In this document: positions 1 through 9,715 of the stretch, piece by piece
How positions within the stretch are numbered: the first letter of the stretch is position 1
Layout of the letters: every line of letters starts with the position of its first letter
NCBI GenBank assembly: GCA_012845835.1
Contig: JABAKD010000023.1
Location: 5,810,137 to 5,874,136 of the forward strand
DNA length: 64,000 nucleotides
Direction: 5' to 3'
Source of the DNA: Undaria pinnatifida
Lineage: Eukaryota > Sar > Phaeophyceae > Laminariales > Alariaceae
The notes under the pieces: model-generated
Told to the model about the DNA's origin: nothing
Databases searched by the model: none
Seen by the model: only the letters and a program-made list of their open reading frames with translations
Position numbers and translations under genes: made by a program

Positions 1-1200
1 CCGCCTCTTCTGCCCCCGCTCCCGCTTCTCGAATGCGCTTTGGAGCCGCCCACAACCCGGGCGGAAATAAATTCGCGCGCCAACCTGGCACATTCCGTAA
101 CGGCAATCGACAGCTCGACGGCGGTACGGCACCGTCGACAACACTGTCGGGGGGTACCTATTTTGGCTTCAGAAGATGCTCGTGTTCTGTTGCTAGCCTG
201 TCCAGTAATGCAGCACAGACTGCCTCTGTCAAGAGCCCACGGGCTCCTGCGCCGTTTGCGGACGATTCTCACGGCGTAGTACCGGCGGCGGAAACTAGCG
301 CTTCAAGCGTGGTTTCCTCCAGCCAGGTAATTTTTTTTCTTTTCTTTCTTTCTTTTTCGACGGCGAGAACGCGCGCTTTCAGCGACGTTCTCCTCGGTCA
401 TGGTCTGAGTTCGGCAACGGGAACCGCGCTTCCAGCGCCGTTTCCCTCAGCCGCGGCATAAACTCAGCAATGGGGGTACGCGCTCCAAACGCCGCCCCCA
501 TCAACCATGGCACGGGAGCCTACGCTTTGCGCGCTCCCCCTCTAGGTACGCGCCGCGCAACAATATAGCTGCAGCGACAGCGCGTCGCCTTTTTACGCGT
601 ATGTGTGCATCTCCCCCTCTCCCTGACCAGGCGGTGGCGGTCGGTTTGAGGTGTGGGACGGTCGACCCTCGAAACACTTTTTCTGACCACGAGGTGGCGG
701 TCGATTTGAGGTGTGGGAAGGCCAACACTAAAACACCGAGATCTTTTGCGAGGCTCGATCCGGTGTTTGCTCGCGATAAGAGCGGGCGCTCTGTCCTTTT
801 TTCCATCAAGGAGGAGTCGACAAGATTAGCTACCTCGTCTCCCTTCTCCAAGAGACATAACGGAAGAGAGCCTCCTCGGGTAAAAATATTATTGTCTTGC
901 CCGAGCCCCGCTCCAGAAGACGCCCACAGGGTTTACGGACCCTGCTTCGTCTTTTAACACGCTAACCCACGTGTTTCAGGCTACGTCTGCCCCAGTGGCA
1001 CAGGAAGAAGATCCGACACTGCGTGACGGGCCAGTGGTGACTCCACGGCCTCCAGCCTGATCAGCTGGACGCTATTCCCGTAAATTTACGGAAGAATCGC
1101 GCCTCTCGTCAAGCAGAAACAGCTCAGAGCCCTTGCCCCTTCGGGCGCAGTTAGAGCAGTTTTCTTGCGATTATACGCCAAAAAGCGAAAAGGCCACGAC
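1..1200. other. GC-rich left flank of the retroelement, no gene recognised
   Basis: Short overlapping ORFs occur on both strands but none resembles a known family. Base composition matches the retroelement sequence to the right, so this is probably decayed gag or 5' internal sequence. A near-direct duplication of period about 60 bp lies at 622-725; its translation repeats a 20-residue pattern containing VAVGLRCG and then VAVDLRCG. No 5' LTR, primer-binding site or other landmark was found, so the element either continues left of the window or is truncated. Confidence 0.4.
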
Positions 1201-1980
1201 GCGAGAAACCGTGGGTTCGGACTCGCGTCGTGCTCCCGAGGCCTGGTGTTCCTGAGGGGGGCATTACAGGCTCAAAGAGCCGAGGACTGGTGTTCCCAGA
1301 CGGGGACATTACAGACCCAAATGCCCAAAGAGGCTACCGACGGGTTGACACCGTCGGTGTTGGACTCTTTTTGGGGTGTAATGAGGGCGGCTTCTTACGA
1401 GTTTCCGCCAGCGAGTGAGGAGGACCCGAGGCGAGAAACCCCAGATTCGGACTCGCATGTTGCTCCTGAGGCCTGGTGCTCCCGCAAGGGGACATTACAG
1501 GCCAAAGAGCCGAGGACTGGTGTTCCCAGACGGGGACATTGCAGACCCAAATGCCAAACGAGGCTACCGACGGGTTGGCACCGTCGGTTTTGGACTCGTT
1601 TTCGGGTGCAATGAGAGCGGCTTCTTACGAGTTTCCGCCAGCGAGTGAGGAGGACCCGAGGCGAGAAACCCCAGGTTCGGACTCGCATGTTGCTCCCGAG
1701 GCCTGGTGCTCCCGCAAGGGGACATTACAGGCCCAAGTAGCCGAGGACTGGTGTTCCCCAAAGGGGACATTGCAGAACCACAAATGTCCAACGAGGCTAC
1801 CGACGGGTTGGCACCGTCGGTTTTTGCCATTTTTCGGGCGCAGTTAGAGCGGATTCTCGCGCTTTTCCGCCAACGAACGAAGAAAGACCCGAGGCGAGAT
1901 ACCACGGGTTCGGATTCGCGTCGTGCTCCCGAGGCCTGGTGTTCCCGGACGGGGACATTGCAGCCCAAATTTCAACACGG
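1201..1980 (+). repeat. Tandem repeat, about 230-bp period, 3.4 copies
   Basis: Units start at 1201, 1431, 1661 and about 1894, each opening with GCGAGAAACC or GCGAGATACC and containing the word GAGGCCTGGTG and two GGGGACATT words. The unit is open in several frames and translates to an APEAWCSRKGTLQ-like motif. The spacing of 230 is not a multiple of three, so successive units change reading frame. The last unit is truncated and runs into the NADAR-like sequence. This looks like a duplicated part of a gag-like gene that then drifted out of frame. Confidence 0.8.
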
Positions 1981-1983
1981 ATT

Positions 1984-2490
1984 TTGACCCTTCTCTCGAA
2001 TACTCCACAGCCAAAGTGGTGTTATTCTGGCAGCCCCCATCCTATTTTCCACCGTGGTCCCCTTCGTCGTTTGCCGTGGACGAGGTACCATATTCTTGCG
2101 CGGAGCAGTACATGATGGCCGAAAAGACCAAGTTTTTGCAAGACCATCGAGCAGTAGGGCTCATTATGTCGTCGCCTCGTCCAAGCATACGCAAACGCAT
2201 CGGTCGAGGCGTGCGCAACTTTGACTCCGCTGTTGGGGACAGGGAGAAGCAAAACGCCGTGTCGCCTGGCACCTACGCCAAATTCACGCAGAATCCAGCC
2301 ATAAAAAAATTACCTCTTGAGCTCTGACAACAAGCTTCTGGCTGAATCCAGCCCTCTGAACCCAGTGTGGGGCATTGGCCTCCGGGCGGATGGTCCCAGG
2401 GCCAACAACCCATGCCAGGGGAGAGGAAAAACTTGCTCGGTGAGGCACTTTATGCCGTTCGCGCAGCTATTTGCGACAATGAGACCGGGT
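1984..2490 (+). pseudogene. NADAR (DUF1768/YbiA-like) domain, broken over three frames
   Basis: The open stretch 1984-2327 carries the NADAR pattern: a small hydrophobic strand, then CAEQYMMAEKTKF (Glu codon at 2103-2105), then MSSP, KRIGRGV and FDSA, then YAKFTQNPAIKK. The family's C-terminal part continues in a second frame at about 2332-2412 (KLLAESSPLNPVWGIGLRA) and a third at about 2415-2480 (KNLLGEALYAVRAAI), so at least two frameshifts follow the stop at 2325-2327. NADAR proteins act on ADP-ribose-type N-glycosidic bonds: YbiA on riboflavin intermediates, others on ADP-ribosylated guanine. Here the domain follows the 230-bp repeats without a visible break and sits upstream of the integrase, so it seems to belong to the retroelement. 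It could instead be a captured host gene. Confidence 0.7.
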
Positions 2491-4026
2491 CGGCGCACCC
2501 GGCCTCCCCTAGTCGGTTCCGCACCTGCACTGCGAGTGCAAGAACCAAGAAATCTCGTCCGCGCCGCAACCGGACCGTTAACAGCGGCCAGCGCTCGCAA
2601 AGCTTCCCCTTCGGCGTTTCCGACCTATTTCTCGAGCGCGTTGGCCAATGAAAAGCCGTGAAGTTGTGGAGATAGCTTCTAGCGTCGGCCCTGACCTTGC
2701 GATGTCAGAACACTGCCCTTGTTTTGTCGAGAGTACTGTGACGCTGGACGACGTTGTGTTCACTATGAGAATCGCGTATATCAGTCGAGCAACGCTCGCT
2801 CGGAGAGGCTCTGGACTCCCATAGATTTGGGGACCGGCAGCATTGCTTGGGTTCCCAAACGCCTCCGAGGATACTGAGGGGAACAAAGTTCCGCATATCC
2901 TCCGGCCACAAGGCATAGGAGAGCATTGGCAAAGTGGGGACCCTCAATGCACGAGTCCAGCGGTAGCTTGAGTTCGTCACCGCGTTCGATTGCACACTCG
3001 AGTACCGCAAAGGCAGCGCCAAGGGCATCGCCGATTTTTCCGGCCCGTTTTCCAGAGCCCGCTACGGAGTACGACCGCAGTGGCTTGAAAGAATTCAACC
3101 TCGTGGGGTTGACAAGCCCCAACCCCGTTGGAGATAGCGGTATCTACCTCCTACGGACCCGTGGGCTGCGCGCTCCCCCCTCGCCGATCCCAGGAGTCGG
3201 TTCGGGTGGACTCGCGCCCCTCGCCAAAAGCACTGTCTTGGGTGGGCTCGTGCCCCACACCGAAAGCACTGCTTTGGGTGGACTCGAACCCCTCGCCGAA
3301 AGCACTGTCTTGGGTGGGCTCGTGCCCCGCACTGCACATGCTGCCTTGGGTGGGCTCCCTCTCACCTCTACCGCGTTTTACGATTTTCGCACACACGAGC
3401 CACGTATAAGGATTGACGGCCTTTCTGTTTCCCCGGGGAGATTCGTCGCTTGTGTTTCTGCCTCCGTCGCCACTACCGAAGGCTGTACCGGCCGCGGGTC
3501 GATTTCACCTGCCGCCGACACTGTTTTCGCTTCGGTTTTTGCCATACCCATCGAGGGCGGCACGGGCTCCGCAGAAGCCCTGGCTGCAGCGACGCCCATC
3601 GCACAGCCGACTTATCTATCCCGGAGTTCTTTACAGGAGACGGACCCCGCCGCGACCACCGGTTCGACTGTGTCCGTCTCCGCCATGCTTGGCACTCCAG
3701 CCCCTCCGTCGTCGACGACGCGCCGACGAACCGCGACAACAACGGGTAATGCACCCCCGCTGTAGATTATGGATTCGGGCCCGGCGGGGCCCCTCGGCCT
3801 TCTTGCGGGCGAAGTACAACCCCGTCGCGAGTTCCACGGCCGCAGCCGACCCCGTCGATGCCGCGACCCCTGTTCTTGTCGACTCGCCGGCCCGCACGGT
3901 GCCACTACCGTCCGACCGCGACCACGCAGAGCCTATATGGGAACTCCTCTCTAACGGCTTACGCCTTCTCCTGGTGGCACGCCGACCGCATATACAAGGT
4001 CGGACGCCCTTCGCAACGCTGCTGAA
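2491..4026 (+). other. Retroelement spacer, Pro/Ser/Thr/Ala-rich, pol core missing
   Basis: An ORF at 2926-3765 (279 codons) is rich in Pro, Ser, Thr and Ala and holds a 12-residue repeat, but it has no recognisable domain. Other frames are equally low in complexity. Reverse transcriptase and RNase H would be expected between gag and integrase in a Ty3/gypsy element; neither was found here. The stretch just before 4027 is close to the linker that precedes integrase in such elements. Most likely an internal deletion plus decay. Confidence 0.4.
3217..3360 (+). repeat. 36-bp minisatellite coding a 12-residue repeat, about 4 copies
   Basis: Four near-identical 36-bp units translate in frame to variants of LAESTVLGGLVP, alternating with HTESTALGGLEP and ending with RTAHAALGG. 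The period of 36 keeps one frame open, in contrast to the 230-bp repeats upstream. The reverse strand is also open through the array. It lies in the low-complexity retroelement spacer. Confidence 0.75.
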
Positions 4027-6258
4027 TTGCGGTTCGCTGATTCCGTCGCGCGTTATTCACATGGCGATTGGAAGCGAGAGCAGCACGCTGAGCCGACATG
4101 CCACGCCATGATGCGTTACGTTTCTATCGGCCGGCCATCGGTCCTGCCGCCCGACTTTTTGGCGTGCTACCTCTCTCACAAGCGTCCCTCCCTCTCAGAC
4201 ATCCAGGAGCTGGCGGGTAAGGGTCGACTACATACAACCGACGACGACATCGTCCTACTCGTCCGTAAAACGACACTCCCGCCAACAAGCTCTGACAAAC
4301 CGAACTTTGTGGGGCGAGCTGCTTGCTTGCTAAACCACGAGCCAGTTCGCATCTACGTTCCCCTGCTCATGCGCCCTTGGATCATGCAAGCTTGTCACTC
4401 GACGGCCTCCTGCCACCTTGGCACCACGCGCAACGTTGCGCATGCTGGAGCGTTTTCATTGGTGGATTGGCATGAGTGTGTGCACCCGGTGGTGGCTTCG
4501 CCATTGCTTGAAGTGCCACGCGCGGAAAACCCACCGCTGAATGTCCGCTGGCCCGTCATCACAATGCCTCTGCCGGAAGGTCCAGGTATCGCCGTCAGTG
4601 TTGACTACTTCGGCCCCCTTCCGGTCACACCACGAGGCATCACCTACATCCTGCTGTTCACCGATCGCTTCAGTCGTCGGGCCGACATGTTCCCCGTCAC
4701 TGCCGCTGAGTTCACCGCGGAGGGTACAGCCAATATTCTGGTGAATCAATACATCCCCTTGTGGGGGTGCCCGCGCACAATACTCTCGATCAACGGACTG
4801 CAGTTCTGCTCCAAGCTTTCACAAGCTGTATATCAGCTGTTAGGTGTGCACAAGCTTGCTACAAGCTCATATCATCCCAACTGTAACGGGGGCGTTGAGC
4901 GAGTAAATCACACTATGGCACAAATGCTGGCTATGGTCGTCAACGAGCGACAAGACGACTGGGACTCGCATCTGCCCCACCTAGAATTCGCTTACAACAA
5001 CTCTGTCAGCGCGGCGACGGGTTTGGCGCCCAACGAGGTCCACATGGGCAGACTCCCACGCCCCCCCCTGACGGGTTTCGACCGCACAGGTGTCGTGGGA
5101 CACCAGAGTCTGGCCCGTGACCACCTGGCCTATTGCGACTTGGCCACCGATCGACAAAAGCGCGCGAACGGCATTGTCCGCGCACACCACGCCCTCACCG
5201 TTTCCTTTGTTAACCGCAGAAACTCCGCCCTCGCCGACGCGCTGCGTCCAGCACCTAACTTCACTGTGGGTGGCTGGGCATGGGTATACAATTCTGCCTC
5301 TACCATCCGCCAGGGTGAGAAGGCGAACACCGACGCCAAGGTACTCAAGGCCAAACTCGCGCTTCACTGGACGGGCCTGTACAAGGTCCTGGCCGTCGGT
5401 CCCTGCTCCGCCGCCGAGACCCCGGACGGCTCGCCGCTCGGGAGCAACCTCCTTTATTTGGATCTCCCTTCCGACCTGCCTGGTACGAACGCTCGTCGGC
5501 GTGTGGCCATCGAGCGCTGCAAACCCTGTGCCAACCCCCACGACAGCGAGGACATGCTCAAATACCTACCGGCGGGGCTGACGCAGTATGTGCTCAACAA
5601 TTTTTCCAAGAAGTCCCAGCCGTACCACGTCACTCAAAACGACGTTTCGACTCCCCGCCAACGGCTGGAGGTGGAGCAGATCACTGGTCATCAGTCGGTA
5701 CGGGGGCGAGGTGGCGTCATCGCGGTGCTACACAAGACGCATTGGGCGGAACTCTCCGAACCGTCCTGGGAGCGGGAAATGGACCTTCACCTCTCCCGCT
5801 CCCACATCTTGCGTTATTGGACCGGAACCCCGGACCAGCACCGCCAAACCAACCGCCTTTACTGCCGAATGCCGATCGGAGCGGCACAGCGTGAGCTCTC
5901 CCGCAACAACGGGGAACGTTTTCTAGCGCTGGGCTACGCCTGTGTTCCCCGCGCCGATTGGCTCCGTCGCTACCACGACACAGTACTCCCTAAGGGAGCC
6001 CACTTTTGGTACAAGGGAGACGATGGTTTATGGTGGCTAGGAAAAATCAGCGCGAGCACTACCGAGGACAAGATATACCTGGTCCGCTTTCTGGACGACC
6101 CGGGACCGATTAAACTCCCTCTTCCCCCGGCGCGCTACACGACTTCAACGGGAGCCGTACGAGGTTCTTGGTGCTCGCAAGTTCACATCGCCATTGCCTT
6201 TCCTCGCGGAATCCAACGTAACGTAGACGAATCTCGAGGCGGGGCCGTGGCCAGTTGA
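4027..6258 (+). CDS. Ty3/gypsy integrase with chromodomain-like tail, catalytically defective
   Basis: This 743-residue ORF inserts element cDNA in intact relatives. H124 and H130 (spacing H-x5-H) start the HHCC zinc finger, but its CLKC half is read only in another frame (4505-4516), so a compensating frameshift pair scrambles residues about 136-167. The core has D193 (VDYFGPLPVT) and E291 (NGGVERVN), but the middle Asp is Ile255 (LSINGLQF where LSDNG is usual), leaving D, I, E. A GPY/F-like region with LHWTGLYKVL follows at about 447-456, then a chromodomain-like segment at about 548-599 (VEQITGH, SWERE, ILRYW), then a tudor-like GLWWLGK segment near 670. The M at 4027 is only the first in-frame start; the real protein would be part of a Pol polyprotein. 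It ends about 380 bp before the LTR. Confidence 0.85.
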   Translation: MRFADSVARYSHGDWKREQHAEPTCHAMMRYVSIGRPSVLPPDFLACYLSHKRPSLSDIQELAGKGRLHTTDDDIVLLVRKTTLPPTSSDKPNFVGRAACLLNHEPVRIYVPLLMRPWIMQACHSTASCHLGTTRNVAHAGAFSLVDWHECVHPVVASPLLEVPRAENPPLNVRWPVITMPLPEGPGIAVSVDYFGPLPVTPRGITYILLFTDRFSRRADMFPVTAAEFTAEGTANILVNQYIPLWGCPRTILSINGLQFCSKLSQAVYQLLGVHKLATSSYHPNCNGGVERVNHTMAQMLAMVVNERQDDWDSHLPHLEFAYNNSVSAATGLAPNEVHMGRLPRPPLTGFDRTGVVGHQSLARDHLAYCDLATDRQKRANGIVRAHHALTVSFVNRRNSALADALRPAPNFTVGGWAWVYNSASTIRQGEKANTDAKVLKAKLALHWTGLYKVLAVGPCSAAETPDGSPLGSNLLYLDLPSDLPGTNARRRVAIERCKPCANPHDSEDMLKYLPAGLTQYVLNNFSKKSQPYHVTQNDVSTPRQRLEVEQITGHQSVRGRGGVIAVLHKTHWAELSEPSWEREMDLHLSRSHILRYWTGTPDQHRQTNRLYCRMPIGAAQRELSRNNGERFLALGYACVPRADWLRRYHDTVLPKGAHFWYKGDDGLWWLGKISASTTEDKIYLVRFLDDPGPIKLPLPPARYTTSTGAVRGSWCSQVHIAIAFPRGIQRNVDESRGGAVAS

Positions 6259-6636
6259 CTTCCAAGCCACCACCGCTCCTCGATAGTTCTTCATTTTTTT
6301 TAGTTATGAGTTTTTCGTCTTCGTCTTTGGGTTGTTCGTAGTGTCCTGAGGGTCTTTGTCGAGTTTTGGGGCGGTTATTTTCATTTTTTTTTTTGTCCTG
6401 CCGAACCCCCTGCTCAGTGCCGGGTCAGGGTTCGGGTAAAACGCCGCTATCTGAGGCGCAGGGGTGTCGCCGTTTTGTCGTTGTTCAATTTCGCCCTGCC
6501 GACGCCCTCCTCAGCCCAGAGCCGGGGGGGCGACCAGTGTACGGGTCTGTGTGTCTTCTTTTATGTTTTGTGTGTTGTATTTGTTCTGCTTTGTTTTTTT
6601 TTTTCGTCTAAACACTTCCTCCCCTAGCGGGGCTGT
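6259..6636. other. Retroelement 3' untranslated spacer, T-rich
   Basis: The stretch between the integrase stop and the LTR is rich in T and pyrimidine runs and has no credible gene. A polypurine tract is expected just before the 3' LTR; only a weak GCGGGG is present there, so second-strand priming may be impaired or the LTR start may be slightly misplaced. Confidence 0.45.
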
Positions 6637-7224
6637 AGGTGTTGACACCTTCCATCCCGGGTATTCGTCGCTTCCTCGTCTAACCCCCCCGCCTTGCCGA
6701 TGGCCCGCGGGAGGTTTTTTCGCACGACTACTCCCTTGTGTTAGCGCCTGTGTCCCCCTCTATATCGACGAGGGCTCGCCTCGCCATAGTACCTCTTTTG
6801 TGGTTGGTTTACCGTAGAGCCTTTCCTGCCCCCCCCCGCCACACCGGCGGCATGCGGCATGTTCTAGAGCCTTTTCTGCCCCCCCGCCACGCCGGCGGCA
6901 TGCGGCAGGTTTTTGATGGGTGACTATTGCCTTGCTGTAGGGTCTGCTTTTCTTTCTACTGCTTTTCTTCGCGTGTTCCTGGCTCCGTAGCCAGACGGTT
7001 AGAGGTGTGGGAGTGGGTTTTGAGGAGCCGCATCTTCGACTCATGGTCTAGTTCGTAGAACCGGAGTTTCCCCGAATCTCCCATATTTCTGCATATGCGA
7101 CTCATCAGGGTGGGCTAGTGTTAAGATACGGCCTCGAAAGGCCTGTAGGTATCCGAATTAAAGATCATTTGGATGGGTTTCGTATGATAAGGTTGGCGGT
7201 TTATATTCGGGGAAGTTAGGAATT

Positions 7225-7250
7225 AGATCGGAGGCACGCGCCTCCGATCT
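7225..7250. promoter_or_regulatory. LTR hairpin, 11-bp perfect stem
   Basis: AGATCGGAGGC at 7225-7235 pairs with GCCTCCGATCT at 7240-7250 around the loop ACGC. The inverted LTR copy keeps the GATCGGAGGC stem with loop ACGT near 18850-18873. Conservation in both copies suggests a functional RNA structure close to the poly(A) signal, for example for packaging or 3' end formation. Function is inferred. Confidence 0.6.
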
Positions 7251-7284
7251 CAGAAGAAGCTATCCCGGGCTCTGGTGGAAAACG

Positions 7285-7290
7285 AATAAA
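7285..7290 (+). promoter_or_regulatory. Poly(A) signal AATAAA in the LTR
   Basis: AATAAA lies 35 bp after the hairpin and is also present in the inverted LTR copy (as TTTATT near 18812). This is the usual place for the end of the retroelement transcript. Confidence 0.55.
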
Positions 7291-7385
7291 GCTACATCTC
7301 TACGAAGGAACGAAAGTGAGTACTCTCCGAGGACCTGCTCAATTGGCAGACCTGCAGGGGGCACTCTGTGTCCCCCACCTTTAAA

Positions 7386-9475
7386 CTCACATATATATTA
7401 TAAAAAATGAAAATACACTCCAGCTGTGAGATCGAAGATTTCGTCGATACTCATCTTTGCAAGCTGTGTGTGATACTCCGATCGCGCGCATTACGAGTTG
7501 TGTGTCCTCATTAAGGATATAGGTCGGCGACTCCCCTTACAACTACAGTGTAGCTATCAGGGTCAACAGGATGATTTTAGTCAGTCTGTGCGCGGAAACT
7601 ATAAAACCCGTTTCCGAGGGGGACAAAATCTGACAGCTGTGAAGGGAAATGTATCCTTTTATCAAGTGAATCTTGTAAGTCGAATAACCGGTGAGGGGGG
7701 TGGGGCGGAGTTTTGAAAGGACGTGGGGGCCTGGTTTTGATCAAAAGCGAGCGGGTTTGGAGGGGGGGGGGGGGGGGGGGGAAGGGGCAATTTGTGCATG
7801 TAAGCTATAAATCCTTTCGAGGGGATAAATCTGACGGTTTTGGCACCAGTTGATTTTTTGGGGGGGGTTGGGGCGGAGGGGGGGGGGCGTGTGGGGCAGC
7901 TCAATATGTGCCTGGAAACTATACATTATTTTGAGGGGATAAATGTGACGGTTTTGGAAAAAATGCATCAGTTTATCATGTATATCCTGGGGTAAGTCGT
8001 AAATCAGTGAGTAAAGAGAGGGTGGAGTGTTCGAGGGGGTGGGGTTGGGATGGGTTGGGGGGGAGGTGGGGGGTGGGGGCAGGGGGGGGGGAAAGGGCTG
8101 CAGGTGAGGGGTTTGTTATACGTGTGGTGCTAGGTCTAGGCGATTGTGCGGGTGATGGGGAAGAAGGGGGCGTTCGAGGTGGGGGGGGGGGGGGGGACAC
8201 AGCGGCATGGATGGCTCTCGAAAGATAATGAGGTGATATCTTGTGCGTGGAGTGTTTATTAATGTGGCGGATTTCGATGTTTGGTGGGGCGTTTGAGTAA
8301 GGGAGAGCAAGAAGGGGGGGGGGGGGGGGGGAGAGAGATTTTATAGGAGGTTTAGGTCACAAATAATATTCAAATACACTTCGGCTGTGAGATCAAAGAT
8401 ATGTAGCAGCTTGTTATACGCGTGGTGCTAGGTCTAGGCGATCGTGCAGGTGGTTGGAAAAGAGGGGGCGTTGGAGGGGGGCGGGGGCGGGGGGGGGGAA
8501 AGACTTGAAAACTACGTCATGGATGGTCAGAAAGATAATGACGTGATATCAACTGCGTATAGGTGTTTATTACTCAGGCCGATTTTGATTGTGAGTGGGG
8601 CGTTTGGACAAACTAGGCGGAAGGGGAGGGGGAATAGGGGGACGGGGGGGCGGGGGGGGAGGGTTGGGGTTTTTTATGAACACGAGGGGTCAGTGGAGGG
8701 GGAGGGGAGGGGGGGGGCGGGGGCGGGGGGCGGGACATTTCAATATGTGCGCGGAAACTATAAATCCTCAAAGGGGACAAACCTGACGATTGAAGCAATA
8801 GGACATCCCTTTATATCATCTGGCTTGTAATTTTTACTATTCTAGAAGGTTTGATGTTAGTTGCAGCATGCAACCCAGTGTTTAAGTGTAGTAAATAACG
8901 TGTAAAATCTTCATAATTTGTTGTTGTATGATACATGGATCGAAAGCTAGAATATTTTATAGATATTTGTAGGTACCATTATTTTCTGACATCGCTAATT
9001 ATAAAAAGAGATACGTTTTGTCAAATACAACAGGCGAGGTGATGTTGTCATGCACTGTTTGTCATCATCATCATACAGTTACCATTATTTTCTGACATCG
9101 CTAATTATACGAAAGAGATACGTATTGCCAAATACAGCATGCGAGGTGATGTATGTGGCCATGTACTGTCTCCGCCATTGAGCATTATTAGAGGGAGGGA
9201 TGCGAATCGTCAGTTAGTTTTAAAGGAACGCTTGGCATACATGTGCTCAATTACGTTACCTCGTTAGTCATACTTGGTATACACGCGCTCAATTACGTTA
9301 CCTCGTTAGTAATACTTCGCTTGGCATAGGTTGGGAGGCGATCATGCAGACGGTATGTACGAAATACCCTACGTAATGGGTTGGTAAGGTTGTGTACCGC
9401 AATTTTAACACATCTGCCTGTGTGCTTCCTTTTCCAAATTATTTTTGTCTCAAATAAATGTACGATTTCACGCCC
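7386..9475 (+). mobile_element. R1 repeat, longest forward copy
   Basis: It begins after a (TA)-rich junction with the family terminus AAAATACACTCCAGCTGTGA and continues with a block seen in many copies (CGATCGCGCGCATTACGAG, GTCGGCGACTCCCC, GTGTAGCTATCAGGGTCAAC). Inside, a roughly 110-bp module with GTGCGCGGAAACTATAAA recurs near 7590, 7795, 7905 and 8745, separated by poly-G tracts up to 18-20 nt. The distal part (8838-9475) has a 100-bp tandem duplication (8981 and 9081) and a 47-bp one (about 9235 and 9282), the second being single-copy in the inverted copy at 19317. No protein is encoded. It abuts the LTR directly. Confidence 0.7.
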
Positions 9476-9524
9476 ATGATTTTACCTTGTCGATGTGGGG
9501 CTCTGCGGTCGTCAATTTTAAGCC

Positions 9525-9715
9525 AGAGAAGTGTATATCACAGCTGACGCAATTCATGCCTCCACCAGAAACATATAAAAAGTGAAATCGGGAGTCGGCC
9601 TACGATGTGCCAGGTCCATAGTGGTGCTTACGTCTCACTACAGTACACGCGCCTGGAAAAACCGACTATACTTGCCACCCAAGAAATACTACCACGTATA
9701 CATTGCACGTACGTA
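9525..9715 (+). repeat. R2 repeat, copy a, left half
   Basis: It matches 21460-21640 and the inverted copies at 11285-11640 and 63255-63595: words CAGCTGACGCAATTCATGCC, CCACCAGAAACATATAAAA and GATGTGCCAGGTCCA. The copy is interrupted at a TA dinucleotide by the pogo-like element and resumes at 10523-10560. This copy has indels that close the frame open in the others. Confidence 0.65.

Larger units (their letters stand above)
1200..7385 (+). mobile_element. Decayed Ty3/gypsy chromovirus-like LTR retrotransposon, 3' portion
   Basis: The order is tandem-repeat gag-like region, NADAR-like domain, spacer, integrase with chromodomain-like C-terminus, then a 3' LTR. Integrase downstream of a gag-like region and next to a chromodomain is the Ty3/gypsy chromovirus layout. 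No YxDD reverse transcriptase motif, RNase H or aspartic protease motif was seen between 2490 and 4026, so the pol core appears deleted or degraded beyond recognition. A second partial copy of the same LTR lies inverted at 18720-19316, which confirms that this is a repeated mobile unit. The left boundary is uncertain. Confidence 0.75.
6637..7385 (+). mobile_element. 3' LTR of the gypsy-like element
   Basis: The unit runs from about TGTAGGTGTTGACACC to about GTGTCCCCCACC. Its extent is supported by the inverted second copy at 18720-19316, which matches from position 6777 of this copy to its end. It contains two copies of a CCGCCACACCGGCGG-like motif near 6838-6902, a strong hairpin at 7225-7250 and an AATAAA at 7285-7290, as expected around the R-U5 part of an LTR. 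Exact termini and target duplication could not be fixed because only one side is visible. Confidence 0.75.

Noticed and set aside
7662..8798. Proline-, glycine- and arginine-rich ORFs
   Set aside because: They arise from poly-G tracts of R1.
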